DNA of 18,125 nucleotides from Candidatus Bathyarchaeota archaeon (lineage in GTDB: Archaea > Thermoproteota > Bathyarchaeia > 40CM-2-53-6). Shown here piece after piece: positions 1-7,934 of this stretch. Location: positions 50,260-68,384 of the forward strand of contig VBBQ01000031.1 of the NCBI GenBank assembly GCA_005888755.1, read 5' to 3'. The notes below the pieces were generated by a model. The model was not told the origin of the DNA and made no database searches. It saw nothing but the letters and a program-made list of their open reading frames with translations. A program made the position numbers and the translations under genes. Position 1 is the first letter of the stretch; each line of letters opens with the position of its first letter.

Positions 1-3000
1 CCAACCGGCTCAACCAGTTTTACCTGGGTTCCATTCTCCAATGTTGTCCTAGCGAGTCCTAGCGCGTCCTGTTCCTCTTTGGGAAGGAACTTCAAGCCAA
101 GCCATCTGAAGATATAGTCGACTACGGACTTGGCGAATCGGATCTCCTGGTTGGTCGTTATGCCAGCTGGCTCGAACCGTGTATGCGTGAACTTGTTCAC
201 AAGCACCTTCAGTGGGACACCATACTGTAGGGCTAGAGAAATGGAGGTTGAGAACGCGTCCATCAATCCCGATATTGTGCTGCCCTCTTTCGACATCACC
301 ACGAATATCTCGCCGGGAGTGTTGTCATCGTAGAGGCCTACCATGAGATAGCCTTCGTTCTGGGCGATCGAGAACTTGTGAATGATCGCTTCTCTCTCTT
401 CTGGCAGTCGACGTCGGAAGGGCTTGAAGACCACCTGCTCCTTCGTCTTCTCGATTGCTTTGCTTTTGTCTTGAATCGTCGTGGTTAGCGGCTGGGTCCT
501 CTTAGAGCCGTCTCTATAGATGGCAATGGCTTTCAATCCCATCCTCCAAGCGGTGACGTAAGTCTCGACGATCTCTTCCACGGAAACGTTGCCGGGCATG
601 TTCACCGTCTTGGATATGGCACCGGAGACGAAAGGCTGGACAGCGGCCATCATCTTGACATGGCCCATGTAGTGTATGCTTCTCGTCCCCTTAGATGGCT
701 TGAAAGCGCAATCGAAAACAGGCAAGTGCTCTTGTTTGAGGTGAGGAGCGCCTTCTATCGTGTCGTGATCTTCAAGATACTTGAGAATCTCGCCAGCCTC
801 GGTCTTGGAATAACCGAGCTTGATTAGCGCTTCAGGAACAGTATTGTTGACTATCTTGATTACTCCGCCTCCTACGAGCCACTTGTATTTCACCAAGGCA
901 ATGTCAGGTTCGATGCCAGTGGTGTCGCAGTCCATCATGAACGCGATCGTTCCAGTAGGCGCAATGACGGATATCTGGGCGTTCCTGAATCCGAACCTCT
1001 CGCCCAAGGAGAGAGCGTCATCCCAGGACTTGAGCGCGGCTTTCAACAGCTCCTCGGAGACTCCCTCTGCAGAAATCTTGTAAGCGTGGGCCCTGTGCAT
1101 GTCGATCACGTTGAGAAATGGTTTCTCGTTTACAGCGTATCCTTTGAACGGGCCTAGCCTCTTGGCTATCCGCGATGATGCTGCGTATGCTCGACCGGAC
1201 ATTAGAGCGGATATGGCCGCAGCGTAATTTCGCCCCTGGTCGCTGTCGTACGGGAGGCCTCGCGCCATTAGCAGGGCACCTAGGTTGGCGTATCCAAGTC
1301 CCAGCGGACGAAAATCGTGACTATTCTTCTCAATGGCAGGGGTGGGATAGCCTGCGTTGCTGACAAGAATCTCTTGGGCGCTGATTACGATATCAACTGC
1401 GTGTTCGAAGGATTCGACGTCAAACTCCCCGTTCACGTCTCTGAACTTCATGAGGTTCAAGGAGGCAAGGTTGCACGCGGAGTCATCGAGAAACATGTAT
1501 TCAGAGCACGGGTTGGATGCGTTGATCCGATTCGTGTTCGGGCATGGATGCCAATTGTTGACTATCGTGTCGAACTGGATTCCGGGGTCGCCGCAAATGT
1601 AGGCGGCCTCGGCCATCTCTCTCACAAGGTTCCGGGCCTTGTAGACGTCTGCGACTTGATGATTCGTAATATATCGTGTCTTCCACTCCTTGTCCTCTAT
1701 CACGGCGTGCATGAACTCATCTGTGACTCGGACGCTGTGGTTGGCGTTCTGGAAGAAGATAGAGCTGTAGGCTTCTCCGTCGACGGCTCCGTCGTAACCT
1801 GCGTCGATTAGGGCCCAAGCCTTCTTCTCTTCCTTGGCTTTTGACCAGATGAACTCTTCAATATCGGGATGGTCGACGTTTAGAATGACCATTTTCGCGG
1901 CGCGACGGGTGCGTCCACCGGATTTTATGACTCCTGCGAACGCGTCGAAGCCTTTCATAAACGAGACAGGGCCACTGGCCTTTCCACCGGTCGACAAGTG
2001 TTCTCTTGACGATCGTAGAGATGAGAGGTTTGATCCGGTTCCGGATCCATACTTGAACAGCATGCCTTCAGTCTGGGCGAGCTGCATTATCGATCGCATG
2101 TCGTCTTGGACGGAGTTGATGAAGCAATTGTGTACGACGACGTTCTCCGATAGGTAGTGGCCGCTCAGTGTTTGTATGTCGTAGACAGGCTTTTCTCCTA
2201 GTTCTTCAATAGAGACTATGGTTTCCCACCGAACGTCCGGACAGTTTTTGCCCGGGCTCACTAGGGACTCTTGCAAGCGTTCTTGCTTGCGAGAACTGAT
2301 GAACCCAATCAGTTCTGAGAATCTCTTTCTCTCACTCCTTATGCTTATGTCGACCTCCCAGAGGTCATACCTATCTGGCCTCTTCTCCTTCTTCATACGA
2401 AGTCTGCTGTATATTCCCAGGCAAAGCAGCAGCCGTTGAACGTCTCTAGCGAGAGATCTACTGATTACGGCGAAGCCGACGTGGGAACTGTTGCTGCTTG
2501 TAGACACGGTTACGTATCCTTCAGCCTGAAAGAGACTCCTCAGATATTCGATGATGACCTCTTTGCTAGCTGCAACCAGGTTCCTGGGAGCTTGCATCGC
2601 GGCCCCTCTGTCGAGAAGATTGTATTTCGTTACGAATGGTGCTAGTGTCTCACCGTACATCCGCACCCTCCTATAGTTGACATCCGGGCTCTGGACTTTA
2701 ACCGGAGTTACGTTGTAGTGGGCGTTCTGGAATACTTTCCCTACCCTGCCTAGTACGAAATCGTATTCTTGATTGTTTGCTGTCTCGAATTCAAGAGTCA
2801 ATGACTTGTTCGTTCCGCCCGGGTATTGGCCAACGAACCCGTCAGACTGTAGCCAGCCAGCAAGCGCCGCCTCGTCCTCTGAGACGGAGTCATGCATACT
2901 TCCGTCGAATAAGGGTCTGGATGCTACTATCCCCTTGTGTGCGTGAAGTTGTAACTTTGTGCCTATCTTTAGCTCGTCGACGCGTTGCCAAGTGCCAACA

Positions 3001-3677
3001 GTTCTCCTTTTCGATGAAGTAAGTACAACATGGTCTCCGGTGACATCTACTGCAACTCCGTTGGATACTGTAATCCGGTACACTTTCTTGACCCCATTCT
3101 GCTTTACACCTGTTACCAGGGTGATTCCTTTGGAGTCATAGACAGGCAAGCCTAGCAGGTTGCGTGATACAATGTCACCAATAGGAGTCATGCCGTAGGG
3201 AGTGCTTATCATCGCGTCGTATGGTTGACAGGCGGAGCATTGGGGGCGGTCTTCGACTCCTACGTTGAACCATACTGGGCTGTTGAAGGCGGCCATCTGG
3301 TGGAGGAGGATGTGGGTGAGTTCTGACTCGAAATTCTCAGCTTCCTCCTCATCTATGAAGTAGTTTCCTTTTCGGCCCCAGCGGGCGATGGTTCCCGCAA
3401 CGCGGCCTATGAGTTGTTTGACGCTACTTTCTCTTCCTGGGGTTCCGAGTCTTCCGCGGAAGTATTTCGAGGCGACGATGTTTGTGGCCGTCTGGGACCA
3501 GAACGAGGGAACTTCGACGTTCTTCTGCTCGAAGATAACCTGTCCCTTGTGGTCGGTTATGACCGCGTCCCGGATCTCCCACTTTATTGCGTCGTATGGG
3601 TAGACGCCTGGTTTGGTATAGGACCTTTGATATCGGAATTCCCCTGGGGGAACCTTCGGTATTTGTTGGATTTCCAT
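1..3677 (-). CDS. nrdJ: Class II (B12-dependent) ribonucleotide reductase, intein-containing, C-terminus cut by window edge
   Basis: Reduces ribonucleotides to deoxyribonucleotides in the cytoplasm using adenosylcobalamin to make a cysteinyl radical. I translated the minus strand from ATG at 3677-3675; the frame stays open to base 1 (1225 codons, 857 after removing the intein), so the C-terminus lies outside. Recognisable blocks are CSA-CFINSV split by the intein, the radical motif NPCSE (Cys codon 1508-1506) followed 11 residues later by the second redox Cys in SACNLASLN, FRPLGLGYANLG, and APTGTIAFMMDCDTTGIEPD, typical of the large NrdJ form. By analogy with Thermotoga NrdJ, the CFIN Cys and the SAC Cys form the reducing pair and the NPC Cys carries the radical. 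All three are present. Near the left edge, SGLMDAFSTSISLALQYGVP and FRWLGLKFLP match the C-terminal region of the family. An AGGT lies 8 nt before the ATG. No partner subunit is visible, as expected for class II. Confidence 0.96.
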   Translation of the reverse strand, partial: MEIQQIPKVPPGEFRYQRSYTKPGVYPYDAIKWEIRDAVITDHKGQVIFEQKNVEVPSFWSQTATNIVASKYFRGRLGTPGRESSVKQLIGRVAGTIARWGRKGNYFIDEEEAENFESELTHILLHQMAAFNSPVWFNVGVEDRPQCSACQPYDAMISTPYGMTPIGDIVSRNLLGLPVYDSKGITLVTGVKQNGVKKVYRITVSNGVAVDVTGDHVVLTSSKRRTVGTWQRVDELKIGTKLQLHAHKGIVASRPLFDGSMHDSVSEDEAALAGWLQSDGFVGQYPGGTNKSLTLEFETANNQEYDFVLGRVGKVFQNAHYNVTPVKVQSPDVNYRRVRMYGETLAPFVTKYNLLDRGAAMQAPRNLVAASKEVIIEYLRSLFQAEGYVTVSTSSNSSHVGFAVISRSLARDVQRLLLCLGIYSRLRMKKEKRPDRYDLWEVDISIRSERKRFSELIGFISSRKQERLQESLVSPGKNCPDVRWETIVSIEELGEKPVYDIQTLSGHYLSENVVVHNCFINSVQDDMRSIMQLAQTEGMLFKYGSGTGSNLSSLRSSREHLSTGGKASGPVSFMKGFDAFAGVIKSGGRTRRAAKMVILNVDHPDIEEFIWSKAKEEKKAWALIDAGYDGAVDGEAYSSIFFQNANHSVRVTDEFMHAVIEDKEWKTRYITNHQVADVYKARNLVREMAEAAYICGDPGIQFDTIVNNWHPCPNTNRINASNPCSEYMFLDDSACNLASLNLMKFRDVNGEFDVESFEHAVDIVISAQEILVSNAGYPTPAIEKNSHDFRPLGLGYANLGALLMARGLPYDSDQGRNYAAAISALMSGRAYAASSRIAKRLGPFKGYAVNEKPFLNVIDMHRAHAYKISAEGVSEELLKAALKSWDDALSLGERFGFRNAQISVIAPTGTIAFMMDCDTTGIEPDIALVKYKWLVGGGVIKIVNNTVPEALIKLGYSKTEAGEILKYLEDHDTIEGAPHLKQEHLPVFDCAFKPSKGTRSIHYMGHVKMMAAVQPFVSGAISKTVNMPGNVSVEEIVETYVTAWRMGLKAIAIYRDGSKRTQPLTTTIQDKSKAIEKTKEQVVFKPFRRRLPEEREAIIHKFSIAQNEGYLMVGLYDDNTPGEIFVVMSKEGSTISGLMDAFSTSISLALQYGVPLKVLVNKFTHTRFEPAGITTNQEIRFAKSVVDYIFRWLGLKFLPKEEQDALGLARTTLENGTQVKLVEPV
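2127..3230 (-). mobile_element. Intein with LAGLIDADG homing endonuclease inside the ribonucleotide reductase
   Basis: A 368-residue in-frame insertion. It starts with Cys1 (TGT, 3230-3228) in CQPYDAMISTPYG, has the block B TxxH motif as VTGDHVVL, and ends VVVHN followed by Cys+1 of CFINSV. All residues needed for standard Cys1/His-Asn/Cys+1 splicing are there. The central part carries two LAGLIDADG-like helices, LAGWLQSDGFV and LRSLFQAEGYV, each with its acidic residue, so the endonuclease could be active. Precise removal restores QCSACFINSV, the normal class II reductase sequence. The junction sits directly before the redox-active Cys, so the reductase should not work unless splicing occurs. 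Junction placement is firm because both sides rejoin a conserved motif. Confidence 0.93.
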
Positions 3678-3783
3678 TGTTCTTACCTAACTCCTCTTCT
3701 TCTTCCCCGTGTCTCGGAGCGAGAACTGTAGGAGTAGCTCCGTACCATCTTGTCCGCTGATTAAAGAGATTTGTACAGAATCG

Positions 3784-3789
3784 TATAAA
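3784..3789 (-). promoter_or_regulatory. Possible box A (TATA) for the reductase gene
   Basis: The minus strand reads GTTTATACGA here. With the archaeal spacing of about 26 nt, transcription would start near 3761, giving a leader of about 84 nt before the ATG at 3677. The leader contains a potential stem (CGGAGC at 3714-3719 on the plus strand with GCTCCG at 3737-3742). No cobalamin riboswitch is recognisable. Prediction from motif and spacing only. Confidence 0.35.
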
Positions 3790-3857
3790 CTTGTAGTGTA
3801 ACTGGAAAAACCGTCTGAACATAAATGCGCTCTAAAGTGCAATGGTTTCTGAAACAT

Positions 3858-4487
3858 CTATTCTTTCAGACCGACTAGGACTCCGTCGCGGAGTGGAACG
3901 ATTACTGTTGACATTCCGGGATATCCGGATACTTCCTTGTTGAACCTGATCATGGTCTGAGTCAGCTCTGATTTTCCGCCTTTTGCAACGTCGCCGCCCC
4001 ACAGTGTGTTGTCGGCGATGAACAAGCCTCCCTTACGGAGCATTTTCACGCTGAGCTTGAACGCTTCGAGGTAGATTTGCTTGTCAGAATCAAGGAATAT
4101 CAGATCATATTCGTCTTTCAGAGTAGGTAGAATGCGTAACGCGTCTCCTTTGAGGACCTTGATGACTTTCTGGAGCTTGGCCTCGGCGATGTTCTTCTCA
4201 GCTCGCTTCACTCTTTCCGGATCTTTGTCGATGGTTGTCACCGAGCCCTTCAAGGGTGCGACTGCCCTTCCCAGCCATATTCCGCTATAGCCGATAGCGG
4301 TTCCTATCTCGAGGATGTTCTTGCTCTGGCTGCTACGCGCGAGGTTGTAAAGGAGACGACCGACAAGGGGTCCGATTATTGGGACGGCTCCCGTGTCGGC
4401 TTCTTCTTCCATCTTCTGGAGCAGGAGGTCTCTTGGCTGGGCGATCCGGTAGAGATAATCATCGATATAGTCGTAGGTTATAGCCAA
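3858..4487 (-). CDS. Class I SAM-dependent O-methyltransferase (caffeoyl-CoA OMT-like family)
   Basis: A cytoplasmic methyltransferase of 209 residues, the normal length for the family. The SAM-binding motif I is ILEIGTAIGYS at residues 58-68, the acidic residue of motif II is in VTTIDKDP (84-90), and the metal-binding positions of this cation-dependent family are represented by FLDSD (Asp133) and ADN (Asp159, Asn160). The substrate cannot be told from sequence; prokaryotic members act on varied catechol-like or hydroxyl acceptors. The start is TTG at 4487-4485: an in-frame TGA lies only two codons upstream, so no longer start exists. A box A-like ATTATTTAT (4521-4529) upstream on this strand predicts transcription from about 4499, a leader of about 12 nt without a Shine-Dalgarno motif. 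The next gene on the same strand ends 65 bp upstream, so it is probably transcribed separately. Confidence 0.9.
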   Translation of the reverse strand: MAITYDYIDDYLYRIAQPRDLLLQKMEEEADTGAVPIIGPLVGRLLYNLARSSQSKNILEIGTAIGYSGIWLGRAVAPLKGSVTTIDKDPERVKRAEKNIAEAKLQKVIKVLKGDALRILPTLKDEYDLIFLDSDKQIYLEAFKLSVKMLRKGGLFIADNTLWGGDVAKGGKSELTQTMIRFNKEVSGYPGMSTVIVPLRDGVLVGLKE

Positions 4488-4520
4488 AACTCAACAATCG
4501 GAGACGACCCTCGGGGCGGG

Positions 4521-4530
4521 ATAAATAATC
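4521..4530 (-). promoter_or_regulatory. Box A of the O-methyltransferase gene
   Basis: The minus strand reads GATTATTTAT, a good archaeal box A, in the 65-bp gap between the 178-aa gene and the methyltransferase. It would place the transcript start near 4499, 12 nt before the TTG. Based on motif and position only. Confidence 0.45.
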
Positions 4531-4552
4531 CTTTAGCGGATGGAAAAATTGT

Positions 4553-5089
4553 TCAGACGACATTCTGTGTGATGTTGAAAGATTGGGTTGCAGATTGATC
4601 CAGGAGTGAGCCTATGAAGAGTATCTCGTACAGCTGGTAGCTTATCGTGAACTTGAGCTGATGGTTTGCTGAGGTCTTGAAGTTGAAGAGGGTCGTGGCT
4701 TGGGCCGCATCGGGAAAGTTCCCTGATGGCGCCCAGCTCAAAACTGAACCATCATAGCTGTCTTGGATCTGCAGAGCAGTGAGCTTCACGGTGAATCCGC
4801 GAATGTACGCGGGGAGAGCGGTCTCGTTCACTTTACTGACGATGATCGAGTATGAGGTCGGGAGCGTGGTGCGAGGATATGTCAGGTTGGCGATGGAGAA
4901 GGCTAGGAAGACTTTGCCGTAACCGGAAACCTCCTGCACGACCCAGCTTCCACGGTTGGCGTACTGCGTTGATGAGACGTATTTGGTCCCGACTGACGGG
5001 ATCAGCGCGGGACTCGTGAACTGCCAGACTGCGATGATGACTACGATGATTAGGAGGAGCGAGGTGAGAATCTTTCCTCTCGGACCCAT
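4553..5089 (-). CDS. Membrane-anchored extracytoplasmic protein of unknown function
   Basis: A 178-residue protein starting at ATG 5089-5087. Residues 1-6 are basic (MGPRGK), followed by one hydrophobic segment at about 8-26 (ILTSLLLIIVVIIAVWQF), so it is an N-terminal anchor or uncleaved signal. The rest is polar and rich in Ser/Thr/aromatics with predicted beta character and several N-x-S/T sequons (for example NLT, NET, NIT), as expected of an archaeal outward-facing domain. I do not recognise a family. It is divergent from the small plus-strand helix-turn-helix gene at 5233, sharing a 143-bp upstream region. No Shine-Dalgarno sequence is visible before the ATG. Confidence 0.75.
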   Translation of the reverse strand: MGPRGKILTSLLLIIVVIIAVWQFTSPALIPSVGTKYVSSTQYANRGSWVVQEVSGYGKVFLAFSIANLTYPRTTLPTSYSIIVSKVNETALPAYIRGFTVKLTALQIQDSYDGSVLSWAPSGNFPDAAQATTLFNFKTSANHQLKFTISYQLYEILFIGSLLDQSATQSFNITQNVV

Positions 5090-5202
5090 GAGCGATAAGC
5101 CCGGTTCAAAGGGGTACGGTTCACATGCGTGTTACTGGGTGAAGAATCGCACAGTTACACTCGGATTAGTAGGATACGGAAGAAGAAGGTGGATTCGGGA
5201 GC

Positions 5203-5208
5203 CTATAG
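5203..5208 (+). promoter_or_regulatory. Possible box A for the small winged-helix-like gene
   Basis: CTATAG lies about 27 bp upstream of the ATG at 5233, the spacing expected for a leaderless archaeal transcript. It supports ATG 5233 over the TTG at 5212. Motif-based only. Confidence 0.35.
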
Positions 5209-5232
5209 CTATTGCCTAGCGGACCACGACCG

Positions 5233-5493
5233 ATGCTTCTCTGGTATGTCTGGATGCACATTGTGGATGGCGCATGGCATAAGCTGGACGAGATATCGAA
5301 ACAGTTGCGTATTCCGGGTAACGCTGTTTCATGGGCTGCAAAATTCCTCAGCGAGCATGGGATGGCGGAGCTTGGGTTTGAGGAGGATGAGATACGGCTC
5401 CAGAAGAGCCATCCGAGGCTAGAGGATGTGGTGAAGACATTACATGGATCGCCGAAGACTGACAGGCCGAGCGAGCTCTCAACCGACATCTAA
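5233..5493 (+). CDS. Small winged helix-turn-helix-like protein, putative DNA-binding regulator
   Basis: An 86-residue protein. Residues 7-50 read as a compact helical domain with the pattern WHKLDEISKQLRIPGNAV then WAAKFLSEHGMAELGFEED, which resembles the helix-turn-helix plus wing of small archaeal regulators: a helix, a turn after QLRIP, a recognition helix and a beta wing. The rest is a charged tail. The ORF can also start at TTG 5212, but the ATG at 5233 sits at the right distance from a box A-like CTATAG and begins just before the domain. It is divergent from the membrane-anchored gene at 4553-5089 and lies about 135 bp before the HemC homologue; either could be a target, but there is no direct evidence. 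The fold assignment is by eye. Confidence 0.6.
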   Translation: MLLWYVWMHIVDGAWHKLDEISKQLRIPGNAVSWAAKFLSEHGMAELGFEEDEIRLQKSHPRLEDVVKTLHGSPKTDRPSELSTDI

Positions 5494-5617
5494 AGCAACT
5501 GTCGCAAAGCTAAGATTCGCTAAAATGGAACCGTGATGTCAAGTCTTATTATCGCGATAGTCTGCGAGCGATTTACCCGATTCAACGCGGTCGACGCTAT
5601 CGTGAAACCATTGGCAC

Positions 5618-5622
5618 GGTGA
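5618..5622 (+). promoter_or_regulatory. Shine-Dalgarno motif preceding an ATA codon in hemC-like gene
   Basis: GGTGA, complementary to the archaeal 16S 3' end, followed by a 7-nt spacer and then ATA TTT CTC AAG in the hemC frame. An in-frame TGA lies upstream at about 5603 and there is no ATG, GTG or TTG between it and the conserved KVGARNSKLSL block. This makes ATA 5630 the best-placed start unless there is a sequence error. Confidence 0.45.
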
Positions 5623-5629
5623 CCCGAGA

Positions 5630-6559
5630 ATATTTCTCAAGGTCGGCGCCCGAAACAGCAAATTGTCCCTGATTCAGACCGATCTTGTGGTGGATCGGAT
5701 CAAACAGAAGAATGCCGGTTCGAAAATCGATCGGAAGATCGTCGAGACTTCTGGGGATGCTGGTAGGGGAAGGTCTCTGTTCTCTCTGGAACAGAGAGGA
5801 ATATTCGACAGGGAAGTTGATCAGGCGGTCTCAGAGGGCAGGGTCGACTTTGCGGTTCATAACATGAAAGACGTGCCTGTTAGCGACAGAAACACGCGAT
5901 TGGTGATCGCGAGCGTTCCAGAGAGAGGCTCTCCAGCTGAAGTACTTGTCAGTAATCGAGACAGGAGATTGAGGGATCTGCCTATAGGTTCTAGGGTTGG
6001 GACGAGCAGCCCGATCAGAGTCGCCCAGCTGAGACGTGCGAGACCAGATGTGAAGCCTGAGCCTCTGTTTGGAAACGTGGAGACACGGGTCGAGAGAGTG
6101 GACAAGGGAGAGTTTGACGCGGTCATACTCGCGGAGGCTGGACTGGCACGGCTTGGAATAGCTGAGAGAATTTCGGAGAGATTTTCCACAGACGATTTCA
6201 TCCCAGCACCAGGCCAAGGAGCACTGGCGATTGTTGCGAGACGGGACAATCTGAAGGTCATCGAAATATTGAGATCAGTGGAGCACCTGCCGACACGGGC
6301 CGAGGCGGAGGCGGAGAGAGAATTGGTCCGGATTCTCGAGGAGACAAGCAAAGTCCCTGTTGGCGGACTTGCGGCAGTAAGGGGAAACCAGATTCAGGTG
6401 AAAGCATGTGTTCTATCCTTGGATGGTAAGGAAAGACTGTCTGCGACAAGAACAGGAAACTCCGCGGACGGTACAAGACTGGCCCAGGAGATAGGAGAGG
6501 AACTGCTCGCGAAAGGGGCAAACCGAATCGGCGAGACATGGCGAAACGCGCGCCGCTGA
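5630..6559 (+). CDS. hemC: Divergent hydroxymethylbilane synthase (porphobilinogen deaminase) homologue with altered cofactor site
   Basis: Family members polymerise four porphobilinogens into hydroxymethylbilane on a covalent dipyrromethane cofactor (tetrapyrrole synthesis, cytoplasm). Length (309 aa from 5630) and block order fit HemC: KVGARNSKLSL near residues 4-14, AVHNMKDVP with the catalytic Asp at about 81, VGTSSPIR, GNVETR, APGQGALAI, and the C-terminal VPVGGLAAV. Important residues differ. The Cys that binds the cofactor (family GGCxxPxG) is Ser240 here (AGC, 6347-6349); the first Arg of the family SSLRR is Ile in SSPIR; the Arg of RGNV is Phe in FGNV. The conserved N-terminal motif lies upstream of the first standard start (TTG 5663). 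In that frame only ATA (5630-5632) is suitably placed, 7 nt after GGTGA. No other haem or sirohaem gene is in the window. It may be a divergent enzyme, a repurposed paralogue or a decaying copy. Confidence 0.85.
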   Translation: MFLKVGARNSKLSLIQTDLVVDRIKQKNAGSKIDRKIVETSGDAGRGRSLFSLEQRGIFDREVDQAVSEGRVDFAVHNMKDVPVSDRNTRLVIASVPERGSPAEVLVSNRDRRLRDLPIGSRVGTSSPIRVAQLRRARPDVKPEPLFGNVETRVERVDKGEFDAVILAEAGLARLGIAERISERFSTDDFIPAPGQGALAIVARRDNLKVIEILRSVEHLPTRAEAEAERELVRILEETSKVPVGGLAAVRGNQIQVKACVLSLDGKERLSATRTGNSADGTRLAQEIGEELLAKGANRIGETWRNARR

Positions 6560-7029
6560 AAAACCACCATCAAGAAAAACATGAGCCAAGAGTCTTCTCG
6601 GACAGGAAACTGTTTGAGCCAAGTTTTTCGGGTCAACCTCTTTTGCCGCGCAGGGGTTGGCCAAAACGTCCTTTTCCGGGAGGGTGTTCTTGGCTGGGGG
6701 TGTTTCCGTGCTTATTTCCTGGAGACGGGCTTGTTATCGCCTTGCTTGGCTGTTTTCGATCTCGGTGTGTTCCCCTAGGGACAAGCGTGGAATATGGCGT
6801 GTCTGGAAATCGCGGGCTTGGATTCCGGATCAGGGCTGATAATGGGCGATTTATGGCGATTCTCTAGCGATTTCGACAGGTTTCGTCGGCCGTTTCTCTG
6901 GGTCGTTCTTGGCTGTTTCTCGGTTGGAGCGGGGAGCATTATCGTGACGCATAATGTTGTCCTTCTTCCGATTACCTACGTCAGCTTAAGGTCTCAACGG
7001 TTGTTTTCTGGCCTCGGGACGCTTGTAAA
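6560..7029 (+). other. Gene-free 470-bp spacer with short direct repeats
   Basis: No convincing gene on either strand. Open frames here (for example 6538-6867) have erratic composition and no recognisable motif. The plus strand is rich in G and T. Short repeats are visible: TGAGCCAAG at 6582-6590 and 6615-6623; its near complement CTTGGCTG at 6689-6696, 6745-6752 and 6908-6915; and GCGATT at 6846, 6856 and 6867. It may hold the aldo/keto reductase promoter (AGCTTAAGG at 6983-6991) and an untranslated or structured RNA, but nothing specific can be named. Confidence 0.5.
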
Positions 7030-7863
7030 TTGCAGTTCAGACCGTTGGGTCGGACAGGCGAATCCATCCCGGTTATCGGTCAGGGAACATGGGGGATGGG
7101 CGGCGAGATGGGTCCAGACCCGTCAAAGGACAAAGCGTCTGTTGAAGCCATCAGACTCGGACTCGAACTGGGAATGAATTTTATCGATACTGCTGAAATG
7201 TATGGGGGAGGCCACAGCGAGGAAGTTGTCGCCGAGGCAATTGAGGGACGCCGGGAAGAGGTCTTTGTCGCATCAAAGGTTTCTCCGCGACACTTTGCGC
7301 ACGATGATGTTCTGCGTTCTGCGCGGATGAGCTTGAAGAGGCTCAACCGAAAACAAATGGACCTCTACCAACTTCACTGGCCAAACTCCAAGATTCCTAT
7401 CGCCGAGACGATGCGGGCGATGGAAAGGCTGGTAGAGGATGGTCTGGTCCGATTTATAGGAGTAAGCAACTTCTCCGTTGAACAGATGAGAGAGGCACAG
7501 GAATCTCTCTCCCGCGAGAAAATAGTCTCTAACCAAATCGAGTACAGTCTAGTCGATCGAAGCCCGGAAGCTGGAGTCCTCCAGTATTGTCAGAAGGAAG
7601 GCATAACGGTGATAGCGTACAGCCCTCTTGGTCAGGGAAAGATCCCGCGAGGACGCGGCGGCCCGTTCAAAGTCCTGGACGAGATCGCTGGAACGCTGGG
7701 ACGATCCCGAAACCAGATTGCGCTCGCGTGGGTCTTGCAGCATGACGATGTTGTAGCGATACCGAAAGCTGCTGACAAACAGCACGTGCATGAAAACGCG
7801 ACTGTCTCCGACTGGAAAGTACCAGGTGAAGACTACAAGAAACTGAATCAGGCATTCTCTTGA
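7030..7863 (+). CDS. Aldo/keto reductase
   Basis: An NAD(P)H-dependent oxidoreductase of 277 residues that interconverts carbonyls and alcohols in the cytoplasm. The TIM-barrel family motifs are present in order: RPLGRTG at the N-terminus, FIDTAEMYGGG with Asp53 and Tyr58, VASKVSP with Lys83, and DLYQLHWPN with His116, so the catalytic tetrad Asp-Tyr-Lys-His is complete. IGVSNFS, SNQIEYS and AYSPLGQG are further family signatures. The C-terminal part, IPKAADKQHVHENA, matches the usual 2'-phosphate/cofactor-binding segment (IPKxxxxxxxxEN). The substrate is unknown. The start is TTG; it gives the standard beginning MQFRPLGRTG and there is no ATG upstream near it. It converges on the MFS gene with a 71-bp gap. 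Confidence 0.93.
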   Translation: MQFRPLGRTGESIPVIGQGTWGMGGEMGPDPSKDKASVEAIRLGLELGMNFIDTAEMYGGGHSEEVVAEAIEGRREEVFVASKVSPRHFAHDDVLRSARMSLKRLNRKQMDLYQLHWPNSKIPIAETMRAMERLVEDGLVRFIGVSNFSVEQMREAQESLSREKIVSNQIEYSLVDRSPEAGVLQYCQKEGITVIAYSPLGQGKIPRGRGGPFKVLDEIAGTLGRSRNQIALAWVLQHDDVVAIPKAADKQHVHENATVSDWKVPGEDYKKLNQAFS

Positions 7864-7934
7864 TCGAAAATTCTGCCGATATTCTAGCGAGCACTAGCTA
7901 TCTTCGTTTCTTATTGCTGATCTAGGGCTCTTGA

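Noticed and set aside
3424-3822. 132-aa minus-strand open frame overlapping the reductase start
   Set aside because: It is a shadow in another frame of the reductase N-terminus and its leader; no motif, and the correct frame has strong conserved blocks.
3678-3857. Cobalamin riboswitch upstream of the B12-dependent reductase
   Set aside because: No B12-box-like sequence seen, and such riboswitches are not established in archaea; only a short CGGAGC/GCTCCG stem is present.
6538-6867. 109-aa plus-strand open frame starting inside the hemC-like 3' end
   Set aside because: Composition is erratic (Phe, Pro, Gly, Arg), no domain, no conserved pattern; two other frames are equally open in this G/T-rich spacer.
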